NCBI GenBank assembly: GCA_029239635.1
Contig: JARBUN010000008.1
Span: 1-36,043 of the forward strand
Length of the DNA: 36,043 nt
DNA from: Microbacterium sp.
GTDB taxonomy: Bacteria; Actinomycetota; Actinomycetes; Actinomycetales; Microbacteriaceae
Direction: 5' to 3'
Part shown: positions 1 through 8,421 of the stretch, piece after piece
Layout: each line of letters starts with the position of its first letter
Numbering within the stretch: the first letter of the stretch is position 1
Program-made: the position numbers and the translations under genes
The notes under the pieces: generated by a model
The model's input: the letters and a program-made list of their open reading frames with translations, nothing else
Told to the model about the DNA's origin: nothing
The model's database searches: none

Positions 1-47
1 GTGAGCGCTAGTGCCCTGCCGCTTCGTCCCTTTGGGAATCACGCACG

Positions 48-63
48 CGTTTCACGTGAAACA
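48..63. promoter_or_regulatory. parS: parS site 1
   Basis: The 16-mer cGTTTCACGTGAAACA matches the canonical parS TGTTTCACGTGAAACA at 15 of 16 positions. The palindromic core TTTCACGTGAAA is intact. It is a binding and CTP-clamp loading site for the ParB encoded at 5411. Confidence 0.9.
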
Positions 64-579
64 TGCGCGCAGGGCGCGCCTTGAGTCGACTGATGGCGCC
101 TAGCACCCTGCCTGCCAGGCGGGCTGCTTCTCCGCGTGGGGCGGGCCGCGCGGGCAGCGCGCGGGCGAAGGGTCCGACCTCGTTGCAGGACGACCCCGCG
201 TATGTCCGCGCGACGCCCTGGGTTCCGCACTGCCCGTACCGCCTAGGCGTCGATGCAATGGATTCCCCCGTGGGCCGCATTGGTGTCGGGTGAGTCGGCA
301 GAGCAACAGTGCAAGGGTGCTTACCCGGCGGGTGCGATGCGGAGGTGGCGGCCAGATGTCCTACGGTGGGACTCATGTCTTGCACGGAGCGGAGGGGCGA
401 AGGCCACGTCAACAGCTCTGGCGATAGGCAACGAGTGCGGGTGCGTCATGGTCCACGGGTCGCGTTCAGGATGACCGCACGAACCGGGGGCCAGCCTGAA
501 TCACTCTTCGAAGCATGTCGCGCCGTTCTCGAATCCTGCTGAGAGCGGATGGCCCCGTAGTCGAGCGCAGGTGAAGAAC

Positions 580-609
580 ACACGACGCGGTACGACACGA
601 CGCGGTACG
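580..609. repeat. 15-bp perfect tandem duplication
   Basis: The unit ACACGACGCGGTACG occurs twice head to tail (580-594 and 595-609) without mismatch. It lies in the gene desert and no function can be read from it. Confidence 0.85.
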
Positions 610-672
610 TCTCGATGTCTGATGTGCTCACGGTGACTCGACCCGGTGCTGTCGGGGGATCACTCTGTCGTC

Positions 673-760
673 GGAAGGTCGGAAGGTCGGAAGGTCGGAA
701 GGTCGGAAGGTCGGAAGGTCGGAAGGTCGGGAGGTCGGGAGGTCGGGAGGTCGGGAGGTT
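673..760. repeat. 8-bp tandem repeat array, 11 units
   Basis: Seven perfect copies of GGAAGGTC (673-728) are followed by three of GGGAGGTC (729-752) and one GGGAGGTT (753-760). The switch at unit eight shows two homogenised subfamilies. The 8-bp period does not keep a codon frame. The array reads purine-rich on the plus strand. Copy number is likely variable by slippage, which is an inference. Confidence 0.95.
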
Positions 761-1153
761 GGGTGCCGGCGGGTGACCTGACGCTCACTAGTGACTTCGC
801 GGGGAGATCATCGACCGGTGTGCGGTGGCGGCATGGATCGGTACGGTCGGCGAGCCAGGGCGATGGTGCGCCATAGAGCCCGTCCCGGCCACGTCTGTCT
901 TCGACAGCGGCGCTGGATGAACAACGGAACGCGTGCGAGCGGACCAAGTGGGTGCTCTGTTAGGCGGGAGAAGCGACTCTCACGAGTGTTCTCCCCGTGG
1001 GTGGCCCGGTCTTGTGCCGTGGAGGTTGCGCAGTTTGCGCCGCCGGGGCACCAATGTGCCCCGGTACGCACCATGGAAAGATCATGCGTCGCGGCGGTCG
1101 CGATCTCTTCTCCGGTGAGAACTGGTCACCCCTCGGCTCAACGTTCTTCTGGA

Positions 1154-1169
1154 CGTTTCACGTGAAACA
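1154..1169. promoter_or_regulatory. parS: parS site 2
   Basis: cGTTTCACGTGAAACA matches the parS consensus at 15 of 16 positions with a perfect palindromic core. It lies about 1.1 kb from site 1 and in no gene. Confidence 0.9.
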
Positions 1170-2204
1170 CGTCATGCAGGGGCCCAAGGTGTGGGTTCAG
1201 CATGCACATGCCGGGCATGGCAGAGCGAGCGGGTGTCATGCGCGGCATGGCCTGGCGGGCAGATCCACATCACTTCCACGGCATTGAGGGCATGGCGCTA
1301 GATTTCAGCTTCGGGGATGAGGGATGCGTTCATATGCCCGGAACACGGTCGGACCGCGAGCTCTCTACGCGCACACGGTAACGCGATGATGCGCCCCCTT
1401 AGACGGATCGCACTCGCGCCACGCTCGCCAAACGCTCCCTCTCACCCTCTCCCCCGCCCCCCACGCTGGCGTCAGCCCCGAGCCGGACTTTTGCTGAGTG
1501 CAACCCGTTCATCACCGCGCACGAGTACGGTCCCGATGATGTCAGCGCGCGGTGCATGACCGGAGGAGTGAGCTGGCGGAAGCGTCCACCGTTCACCCTT
1601 GCTATCCATCCCTTCCGCGGAACTGCGGGTGTCGGAGCGGTGCCGTGACGAACGACGAACATTCGCAACCTCGGTTTTCTCGTGGGTTCCAGCGGCAGGC
1701 GGCCCTGAGGGGGCGGCAAGCTTGGTGGTCAGCGACTGGCACGGGCGGACGTCGCCGGGGGTGCGCCAAGGACATCCTGCTGACGAAGTAGATGAGCGTG
1801 CCGAGGGACGTCCTCGTAGCGCGCAACGACACTAGCGGTCCTTATCCTTGTTGCGCGGAGAGACCTGCAGCGTCGCGCGCCGCCGTTGCTGGGAGAGTCA
1901 ACGCGCGCGGCTTCTGAGCTCTGCGCGTCGCGGCGCGTCCGCAGCGCCATCGGAGTGACCCCTCGAAGGCGTGAACGCGGAGCCGCAGCTGGCGCACGTT
2001 GCGTGGAGATTCGGCGCGGGCACGCGTGCCGCGACCAAACCCGGTCGTAATCAGCGCAGCGCGGAATCGAGGGAGGATGCGACGTGCGCTATCGCATGTG
2101 GATGATCGCGCGCGATCCGCCCGCTTGGGCCGGTGACCCTCTTCAATGTAGGGGGGCGACCGAAGCGGACCTACGGTCTGTGCGGAACTCAGCCTGGCTG
2201 GCAC

Positions 2205-2220
2205 CGTCTCACGTGAAACC
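2205..2220. promoter_or_regulatory. degenerate parS-like site 3
   Basis: cGTcTCACGTGAAACc matches the parS consensus at 13 of 16 positions. The right half-site is nearly intact and the left half carries a substitution in the TTT run. It is probably a weak ParB site, called mainly because it sits among better sites. Confidence 0.5.
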
Positions 2221-2458
2221 TTCCTCGCGAAGGCAGCCGAAGCGAATTTGGGATCACCTCGGTGTCCGTCGTAAGCCGCACAGCCCTGCGGGTGAGCGAG
2301 CATAGCTGAGCGGTGCAGTGCGCGGTCTGATGCTCCCCACGCACAGGGGGCGGACAGTCCTCGCAGCGTTCATTGTCGCGCTCAGCTGTGATCGATGAGC
2401 TTCTGGCCGGAGGACAGAGTCGAGTCCAACCGAGGACGCGGCGCGGCCTTAGCCAGAA

Positions 2459-2474
2459 TGTTTCACGTGGAACA
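2459..2474. promoter_or_regulatory. parS: parS site 4
   Basis: TGTTTCACGTGgAACA matches the parS consensus at 15 of 16 positions with one mismatch in the right half. It is about 0.25 kb from site 3 and 0.47 kb from the perfect site 5. Confidence 0.85.
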
Positions 2475-2932
2475 TTTGGGCCACATTCGGTGACTCGGCG
2501 CCATGGAGCCGGAGCCGATCCGGCTCCTTCATGAGACCCGACGATAGACCACGCCCCCACTGAGGGCATATTCACCGAACCTGGGACCTCGGCGGGAGGC
2601 AGCTGACCCATCTCGGGTCGGAGTGTCGGAGCAGCCGCTTCATTACTTAGCGTGGTGGTTGCCTGCTCTGGCCATACCGTTCCGCGACTTTCGTGGAGCA
2701 GAGATGGGCGGGGCTTGGGATCCTCTACCGCACTTGCGACACGAGGCGTCGGCGGGTGGGGCGCGGAGACCTGGACCGCACCAGTGACGCAAGGCCTGCG
2801 CTCGGTTCGACGCGCATCAGGGCGAAGGTATCGAAGTGCTCGAAGACATGGAAAGGGCACGGACTTGCTCTCCTCTTTGACATGAGGAGCGTGCCACGCC
2901 CGCGAAGGAGGCGTACCCGCGTGGGTGGGCGA

Positions 2933-2948
2933 TGTTTCACGTGAAACA
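2933..2948. promoter_or_regulatory. parS: parS site 5 (perfect consensus)
   Basis: TGTTTCACGTGAAACA is a 16 of 16 match to the canonical bacterial parS. It is the strongest predicted ParB loading site in the window. Confidence 0.95.
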
Positions 2949-3453
2949 GCCGGTACGGCGCAGGTCGCTCACTTTACGTGAGAGGTACTCGTGTGATTCG
3001 TCCATCGTGGCCGTTCGACATTCCCTCGGGCTGACCTCTCCTTCCGCAGACGAGGGGGCGCTGGCGGAGGGTCGCGCAGACTCGGGATGCGGGCCGCGGC
3101 TGCGGGTGCACAAAGCCGGTTCCGGGTGTCCACTTGATGTCGGGTGTGGGCCCGATACGAGCGTGGGACGGGGTGCGCGCGTCCCGGGGGGTACGGCGGG
3201 GCGCCCCGTGCGGGGCGCTCGTGTGCTGTGGGGTCGGTGCCGCAGCGCCGCGGCCAAGCCTTGTTAAGGCGCTGCGGTGGGGAGTGGAGTGTCGATTCGG
3301 GTGCATGAGTCGCGCCGGAGCCCAGGTGTCCCGGAGTGGCCGGCCGGTGCAGGGCGCATGCGTCCCGCAGAACCAGTCCCGCGCGCCGGACTGGCGGTGC
3401 CGCTGGAGGCATCTTGCGAAACCGGTGTCGGCTTTCCGGTGGAGGGTGGAGGC

Positions 3454-3815
3454 TTCCCCCGGACTCGATGTCGGGTGCCAGCCTGCACGTAGGGGTGGAG
3501 GTGTCTCGGGGGTCCGCCATCCGTTGCGCGCCCGCCGGTGAGCGCGCAAGTGTGTCCCGGACCCGGTGTCCGGTGCTGGCCTGGCGGTGCCGGATGGAGG
3601 TGCGTCGGAGATCCCGTGTCGGGTGCGGGCCTGCCGGCGCTGGGTGAAGGTATGTCGGGTGTGTGCCTGCTGGCGCTGGGTGGAGGGAGGTGTGTCAGGT
3701 GCGGGCCTGGCTGTGCCGGATGGGGGTGTGTCCGGGGACCCGGTGCCGGCTGCCGGCCTGCCGGTGCTTGGTGGGGTGTGTCGGGTGCGTGCGTGCCCGT
3801 GCAGGGCGTACATGT
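3454..3815. repeat. degenerate G-rich tandem repeat field
   Basis: A diverged unit of roughly 40-70 bp recurs here. Its recognisable core is GTGTCGGGTGCGGGCCTG followed by CCGGTGCTGGGTGGAGG-like sequence. Starts are seen near 3568, 3625, 3656, 3696, 3743 and 3779, with weaker relatives back to about 3120. The plus strand is strongly G-rich with few A. The long minus-strand open frames across it translate to Pro/Thr/Arg low complexity, which fits composition rather than a gene. Unit borders are approximate. Confidence 0.6.
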
Positions 3816-4451
3816 CTTGCGACCCCAGTGTCGAGTGCCGAGCTGCCGGTCCTCGACCGAGCTCTCTCGCGGACCCGGTGCTGCGCGCCGGCCGACGGGT
3901 GTGGGGCACGCCCGACGAGACGCTCGGCGCGCATATGCGTGTTCGCCAGTCGGTGTCTGCCGTGGGCGCACGCATGGATGCCGCGTGCATATCGTGGAAG
4001 CACCCACGTACGAGTAAAAGGCGGGCGCGCCACCGACCGTCCGATAAGGGCCCTTCGCGTGAACGGGCAACTCCTGCGGTCGCGGAAGTCCCGTTTGTGA
4101 GCCGAGCTCGACATCGCCCGACGCAGCGTCCCGGGAGAGATGTCACCGCGGCAGCACCCCCTAGCGCTCCGCGAGCATCTGCCTGGCCATGCTGCTTGAT
4201 GCCGAGGCCTCAGGGTCGAAACGAACAAGGCTTCGTCCTTACTCGACAGCAAGAGCCATGAGATGGCTGAGCCCGTCCACGGCTGGGGGGATGATGCCGT
4301 ACTCCCAGCCAACATCGTCGGAAGGCGCGATTGTCGACACGGCGCGCCGCGCGCCGCGCGCCGCTTCTTCCCCGGGTTCTTGCCCTGCTCACCCCTTCAC
4401 CCCCCATACACAGGCGGCTCCAGGGACGATCGATCTCGCCAGCCCCGCGGG

Positions 4452-4457
4452 TAGACT
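4452..4457 (+). promoter_or_regulatory. candidate -10 element of parAB
   Basis: TAGACT fits the actinobacterial -10 pattern TANNNT and lies 36 nt before the parA GTG. No good -35 is visible 16-18 bp upstream. A transcript starting just downstream would include the AAGGGAG ribosome binding site (about 4467-4474) and the parS at 4486. Confidence 0.4.
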
Positions 4458-4485
4458 GGGCGAGTTCGGCGACGGCAAGGGAGAA

Positions 4486-4501
4486 CGTTTCACGTGAAAC
4501 A
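4486..4501. promoter_or_regulatory. parS: parS site 6, overlapping the parA start codon
   Basis: cGTTTCACGTGAAACA matches the consensus at 15 of 16 positions. The GTG start of parA (4494-4496) is the centre of the palindrome, so the site lies partly between the ribosome binding site and the start and partly within codons 1-3. ParB loaded here would sit on the 5' end of its own operon. Confidence 0.92.
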
Positions 4502-5411
4502 GTCCGACGAAACGCCATCGTCATCCTCGTTCTATGACTCCCCCATCGCCCGCGAGATCGCTGATCTTTCCGCGCGGCGCCGAGCGCTCGAGTCCGTGCA
4601 GGTCGAGCTATCGGGGCGTACACGCGTCTTCACCGTCTCGAACCAGAAGGGCGGCGTCGGCAAGACCACGACGGCTGTCAATATCGCCGCCGCTTTGGCC
4701 TCCGTCGGCGCACGTGTCCTCGTGATCGACCTCGATCCGCAGGGGAATGCGTCGACCGCTCTGGGTGTCGCGCACAACGCCGAAACGGCGAGCATCTACG
4801 ACGTCCTCATCAATGAGGTGCCCCTCGCGGATATCGTGCAGACGAGCCCAGAGTCGCCGAGCCTGCTGTGCGCACCGAGCACGATCCATCTCGCCGGTGC
4901 GGAGATCGAGCTCGTGTCACAGGTCGCGCGCGAGCACCGTCTTCGCGGTGCGCTGCGCGACTACCTCGCGATCGACGGAAACCACCTCGACTTCGTCATC
5001 ATCGACTGCCCCCCGTCTCTGGGACTCCTGACGATCAACGCCTTCACCGCTGCCGACGAGGTCCTCATCCCGATCCAGTGCGAGTATTACGCTCTGGAAG
5101 GCTTGAGCCAGCTTCTGGGCAGCGTGCAGATGATCCAGAAGCACCTGAACCCGACGCTCCACGTCTCGACCATTCTGCTCACGATGTATGACGGACGCAC
5201 GCGCCTCGCGCAGCAGGTCGCTGACGAAGTGCGCTCGCACTTCACGGATGAGGTGCTCGACACGGTGATCCCGCGCTCCGTTCGTGTCTCCGAAGCTCCG
5301 AGCTTCGGACAGACCGTGATCGCGTACGATGGCCAGTCAGCGGGCGCCATTGCCTACCGCGAAGCAGCGGTCGAGATCGTCAACCGCGACACCACGACGA
5401 AGGGCTCCTGA
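4494..5411 (+). CDS. parA: chromosome partitioning ATPase ParA
   Basis: Deviant Walker A ATPase of 305 aa that binds non-specific DNA when ATP-bound and drives ParB-parS complexes apart. An N-terminal extension of about 45 residues precedes the P-loop VSNQKGGVGKTTTAVN. Further family motifs are VLVIDLDPQGNAST (Walker A') and FVIIDCPPSLG (Walker B). The C-terminal half keeps IPIQCEYYALEGLSQL, typical of chromosomal ParA/Soj. The GTG at 4494 is chosen because AAGGGAG lies about 10 nt upstream and no better in-frame start precedes it. This start lies inside a parS palindrome. The stop overlaps the parB start (TGATG), so the two are translationally coupled. Confidence 0.96.
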   Translation: MKQSDETPSSSSFYDSPIAREIADLSARRRALESVQVELSGRTRVFTVSNQKGGVGKTTTAVNIAAALASVGARVLVIDLDPQGNASTALGVAHNAETASIYDVLINEVPLADIVQTSPESPSLLCAPSTIHLAGAEIELVSQVAREHRLRGALRDYLAIDGNHLDFVIIDCPPSLGLLTINAFTAADEVLIPIQCEYYALEGLSQLLGSVQMIQKHLNPTLHVSTILLTMYDGRTRLAQQVADEVRSHFTDEVLDTVIPRSVRVSEAPSFGQTVIAYDGQSAGAIAYREAAVEIVNRDTTTKGS

Positions 5412-6382
5412 TGGCAAAGAGGACCGGACTCGGGCGCGGTATCGGCGCCCTGATCCCGACGGCTGAGGCATCGGAGGCGCGCCCTGTCGACGTGTTCTTC
5501 CCTGGTGCGTCCGCGAAGGGGCAAACCGCGGCGGAGGCGGATACGGATGCCACGCCCCCGGCGGACGACCTGGTTTCGGTACCGGGCGCTCGGCTCGTCC
5601 ACATCGACCCTGCGTCGATCGTCCCCAACCCTCGCCAGCCTCGTACGCACTTCGATCCGGAGGATCTGGCAGAGCTGGTGCACTCCGTGCGCGAGTTCGG
5701 CGTTCTGCAGCCCGTTGTCGTACGCGACAAGGGTGACGGCACGTACGAACTCATCATGGGTGAGCGTCGCACCCGTGCATCGCGCGAGGCCGGGCTCGCT
5801 TCCATCCCCGCCGTCGTGCGCGAAACGGACGACGAGTACCTCCTGCGAGACGCGCTCCTCGAGAACCTCCACCGTTCGCAGCTCAATCCTCTCGAAGAGG
5901 CATCGGCGTACCAGCAGCTCCTCGAGGACTTCGGTATCACCCAGGAGGAGCTCGCGACACGTATCGGCCGCTCGCGTCCTCAGATCAGCAACACCATCCG
6001 CCTCCTCAAGCTCCCCGTACCCGTTCAGCAGCGCGTCGCTGCCGGCGTTCTGAGCGCCGGGCACGCGCGGGCCATCCTGTCTCTCGAAGACCCGAAGGAG
6101 ATGCAGAAGCTCGCGGACAAGATCGTCAACGAAGATCTTTCCGTCCGGGCTGCCGAGGCAGCAGCCAAGATGCCGGGCGTTTCTCCCGCGCGTCAGAAGC
6201 CCCAGGCCGGCTCGCGGCGTTCCGGCCTCGACGATGTCGCGGAACGTCTGGGGGACCGGCTCGACACCAAGGTCCGAGTGTCTCTGACGGCGAGAAAAGG
6301 CCAGATCAGCATCGATTTCGCGAGCATTCAGGATCTGAACCGCATCCTCTCTGCTCTCGGCGAAGAGGGCTACACCGGCTGA
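5411..6382 (+). CDS. parB: chromosome partitioning protein ParB
   Basis: 323-aa ParB/Spo0J family protein, a parS-binding CTPase that loads as a sliding clamp. The ParB/sulfiredoxin-like domain contains VPNPRQPRTHFD, ELVHSVREFGVLQPVVV and the GERRTRASREAG box, followed by ENLHRSQLNPLEEASAYQQL. A helix-turn-helix (TQEELATRIGRSRPQISN) reads parS. A linker precedes a C-terminal dimerisation segment ending in ILSALGEEGYTG. The ATG overlaps the parA stop by one base. Its DNA targets are the six parS-like sites at 48-4501. The N-terminal 60 or so residues are acidic and low complexity, as is usual in actinobacterial ParB. Confidence 0.96.
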   Translation: MAKRTGLGRGIGALIPTAEASEARPVDVFFPGASAKGQTAAEADTDATPPADDLVSVPGARLVHIDPASIVPNPRQPRTHFDPEDLAELVHSVREFGVLQPVVVRDKGDGTYELIMGERRTRASREAGLASIPAVVRETDDEYLLRDALLENLHRSQLNPLEEASAYQQLLEDFGITQEELATRIGRSRPQISNTIRLLKLPVPVQQRVAAGVLSAGHARAILSLEDPKEMQKLADKIVNEDLSVRAAEAAAKMPGVSPARQKPQAGSRRSGLDDVAERLGDRLDTKVRVSLTARKGQISIDFASIQDLNRILSALGEEGYTG

Positions 6383-6412
6383 CCGCGAGGCCCCGGTGTC
6401 GTTGGTCGCGCG

Positions 6413-6418
6413 TACCCT
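6413..6418 (+). promoter_or_regulatory. candidate -10 for leaderless transcript
   Basis: TACCCT lies exactly 6 nt before the GTG at 6425. This is the same geometry seen at 13979, 19824, 33285 (minus) and 33456, and it places the transcription start at or next to the start codon. Confidence 0.5.
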
Positions 6419-6424
6419 GGATGA

Positions 6425-6772
6425 GTGACCGCGAACGAACAAGATCCGCCCCGGCGGGCGAGTCTGGAACTGCTGCGGGCTGAGGCGTCCGATGAACTGG
6501 CGGTCCTGATCCACGAGCGCCTCCGCGGCGGTGAAGACCCCTGGGACTTCATGGAAGACCTGCCGAGCGTGGACGAACTCGTCGTTCTGATCCTCCGCGC
6601 CGACAACATCGCGGAGAACGGTGGGCAGCGGCCGAACCGCGCACGCAACTACCGCGTTCTGCGTCAGATCGCTCTCGACTATCCCCCGCTCACACGCGCT
6701 GTGTGGCGCATTCTGGGCGAGGAAGAGCCTCACCGGCGTTGGGACGCCAGCGTGCGTCTCGAGGCTCCCTGA
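6425..6772 (+). CDS. small conserved-looking protein downstream of parB
   Basis: 115-aa soluble, acidic and largely helical protein with no motif I recognise. It has no signal peptide or membrane segment. The GTG start is preferred because a -10-like TACCCT lies 6 nt upstream, suggesting leaderless expression, while no Shine-Dalgarno is visible. It follows parB by 42 nt on the same strand and faces trxA. A link to chromosome segregation is only a positional guess. Codon use looks like the neighbouring genes, supporting a real coding sequence. Confidence 0.75.
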   Translation: MTANEQDPPRRASLELLRAEASDELAVLIHERLRGGEDPWDFMEDLPSVDELVVLILRADNIAENGGQRPNRARNYRVLRQIALDYPPLTRAVWRILGEEEPHRRWDASVRLEAP

Positions 6773-6934
6773 GGCCGGGAGGCAGCACACGCCGGCGACG
6801 AGCGACCGTCGCCGCGGTGGGCAGCACCTTCACTTCTCGCCCCAGACCTCTGCGCGCCGCACTCCCCCACCGCGCCGGGCTGCGGCATCCCTTCGTCCGC
6901 CCATGAACGGGCGGCGGCTCCCGGAAACGACGAA

Positions 6935-6958
6935 TCCCCGACGCCGTGGCGCCGGGGA
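6935..6958. terminator. hairpin between convergent genes
   Basis: TCCCCGaCGCC-GT-GGCGcCGGGGA forms an 11-bp stem with one internal mismatch and a 2-nt loop. It lies between the end of the plus-strand ORF (6772) and the minus-strand trxA stop (6978). It most likely ends the trxA transcript and may act in both directions. Confidence 0.65.
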
Positions 6959-6977
6959 CTCGATACGTATGCGGGAC

Positions 6978-7301
6978 TCAGCCGATGAACGGAGCGAGAT
7001 CCTGCTCGAGCGCGTACTTCGGCTTCGCGCCGATGATGGTCGTCTTGACCTCGCCGCCCTGAAACACCTTCATCGCGGGGATCGAGGTGATCTGGTACTT
7101 CATCGCGAGGTCGGGGTTCTCGTCCACGTTGAGCTTGAGGACGGTGATCTTGTCCGAGTTCTCGGACTGGATCTCGTCGAGGACGGGGGCGACCATGCGA
7201 CACGGTCCACACCACTCGGCCCAGAAGTCCACGAGAACGGGTCCGTCGGCCTGCAGGACGTCCTGCTCGAAGGTCGCGGAGGTCGTCGCCTTGGCGGTCA
7301 T
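6978..7301 (-). CDS. trxA: thioredoxin
   Basis: 107-aa single-domain cytoplasmic thioredoxin that reduces protein disulfides and is recycled by the TrxB encoded just upstream. The active site WCGPC has cysteines at residues 31 and 34, and the cis-proline SIPAMK is at residue 76. The length is normal for the family. The ATG follows a good ribosome binding site (AAGGAG) within the 61-nt gap after trxB. It is the last gene of the DUF6049-murJ-trxB-trxA run and is followed by a hairpin. Confidence 0.97.
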   Translation of the reverse strand: MTAKATTSATFEQDVLQADGPVLVDFWAEWCGPCRMVAPVLDEIQSENSDKITVLKLNVDENPDLAMKYQITSIPAMKVFQGGEVKTTIIGAKPKYALEQDLAPFIG

Positions 7302-7362
7302 GTGCTTTTCTCCTTAATGAGAGCGTCAGTGTTGAAAACGCCGATGGGCGTCGATTTGTTCC

Positions 7363-8349
7363 TCAGACCACGGCGGCGTCGGGAAGCCCCTCGATGAGGC
7401 TGTCCGCGACGGCCGGCTCGCCCGCTTCGCCACGCGCCGCGAGGAAGTGCTCCACATCGAGAGCCGCGACCGTGCCGCTGCCGGCGGCGGTGATGGCCTG
7501 GCGGTAGGTCGGGTCGATGACGTCGCCGGCGGCGAAGACACCCTCGACCGACGTGCGCGACGAACGGCCGTCCACCCAGATCGTTCCCTGGTCGGTGAGC
7601 TGCAGCTTGTCGTGCACCAGGTGCGTACGCGGGTCGTTACCGATCGCGACGAACAGACCGTCGAGAGGCAGCTCGCGCGTGGTGTCGTCGACCGTCGAGC
7701 GCAGACGCACACCGCTGACGGCTTCGTCTCCGAGGATCTCGTCGACGGCGCTGTTCCAGATGAACTCGATCTTGGGGTTCGCGAAGGCGCGCTCCTGCAT
7801 GATCTTCGAGGCGCGGAGCGTGTCCTTGCGGTGGATGATGTACACCTTCGACGCGAACTTGGTGAGGAAGTTCGCCTCCTCCATCGCGGAGTCGCCACCA
7901 CCGACGACGGCGATCGTGCGGTCACGGAAGAAGAATCCGTCGCAGGTGGCGCACCACGACACACCGTGGCCCGACAGACGGTCCTCGCCTTCCAGGCCCA
8001 GCTTGCGGTACGCCGAGCCGGTGGCGTAGATGACCGAGACGGCCTCTTCGACCTTGCCGCTGCCGAGAGTGACCTTCTTGACGGGGCCGTCGAGGTCGAG
8101 CGAGACGACGTCGTCGTACAGCACCTGGGCGCCGAAACGCTCGGCCTGAGCCTGCATCTTGGCCATGAGGTCGGGGCCCTGAATGCCCTCCGGGAAACCG
8201 GGGAAGTTCTCGACCTCGGTCGTGTTCATGAGGTCGCCGCCGGCTTCGACGGAGCTCGCGACGACGAGGGGCTCGAGGTTGGCTCGGGCGGCGTAGATGG
8301 CGGCCGTGTAGCCGGCAGGACCCGACCCGATGATGATGACATGACGCAC
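7363..8349 (-). CDS. trxB: thioredoxin-disulfide reductase
   Basis: 328-aa low-molecular-weight flavoprotein that transfers electrons from NADPH through FAD and a Cys pair to thioredoxin. It shows the FAD motif VIIIGSGPAGYTAA at the N-terminus, the redox motif WCATCDG (Cys about 133 and 136) and the NADPH-binding motif VVGGGDSAMEEA. A second FAD segment, VFAAGDVID, lies near the C-terminus. I choose the GTG at 8349 because AGGAAGG lies 7 nt upstream. Longer in-frame starts would add a non-conserved leader. It sits between murJ (72-nt gap) and trxA (61-nt gap). Confidence 0.96.
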   Translation of the reverse strand: MRHVIIIGSGPAGYTAAIYAARANLEPLVVASSVEAGGDLMNTTEVENFPGFPEGIQGPDLMAKMQAQAERFGAQVLYDDVVSLDLDGPVKKVTLGSGKVEEAVSVIYATGSAYRKLGLEGEDRLSGHGVSWCATCDGFFFRDRTIAVVGGGDSAMEEANFLTKFASKVYIIHRKDTLRASKIMQERAFANPKIEFIWNSAVDEILGDEAVSGVRLRSTVDDTTRELPLDGLFVAIGNDPRTHLVHDKLQLTDQGTIWVDGRSSRTSVEGVFAAGDVIDPTYRQAITAAGSGTVAALDVEHFLAARGEAGEPAVADSLIEGLPDAAVV

Positions 8350-8421
8350 GATTGCGCCTTCCTCTCGTTGATTCCGTCGGATGAAACCCATGGTAGTCGC
8401 GGGGTATTCCGCGGCAGGGGG

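Larger units (their letters stand above)
1..4485. other. gene desert upstream of parA (putative centromere region)
   Basis: No convincing coding sequence was found in about 4.4 kb. All open frames here are short or low complexity, with no recognisable domain, no good ribosome binding site and no conserved motif. In actinobacteria this position upstream of parA normally holds rsmG, jag and yidC. None of their motifs is visible, so those genes must lie outside the window or elsewhere. The stretch contains five parS-like sites, with a sixth at its right edge on the parA start. It also has a 15-bp tandem duplication, an 8-bp tandem array and a field of degenerate G-rich repeats. The GGCATCC heptamer frequent in the rest of the window occurs about once here. 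I infer a centromere-like segment; an assembly artefact or decayed DNA cannot be excluded. Confidence 0.6.

Noticed and set aside
1..90. Possible end of rsmG or another gene at the left edge
   Set aside because: The frame ending at 90 reads through parS site 1 and has no RsmG-like sequence. Too little is visible to call it.
673..760. CRISPR-like array
   Set aside because: It consists of contiguous 8-bp units with no spacers and no cas genes.
2970..2985. ACTTTACGTGAGAGGT as a further parS site
   Set aside because: It lacks one base of the CACGTG core and matches poorly outside TTT-ACGTG.
2974..4146. 390-codon minus-strand open frame (and an overlapping 268-codon frame)
   Set aside because: The translation is Pro/Thr/Arg/His low complexity tracking the G-rich DNA repeats, similar in several frames at once, with no start context or domain.
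1..4490. Replication origin in the gene desert
   Set aside because: No DnaA-box cluster and no AT-rich unwinding element were found; parS sites alone indicate segregation, not initiation.
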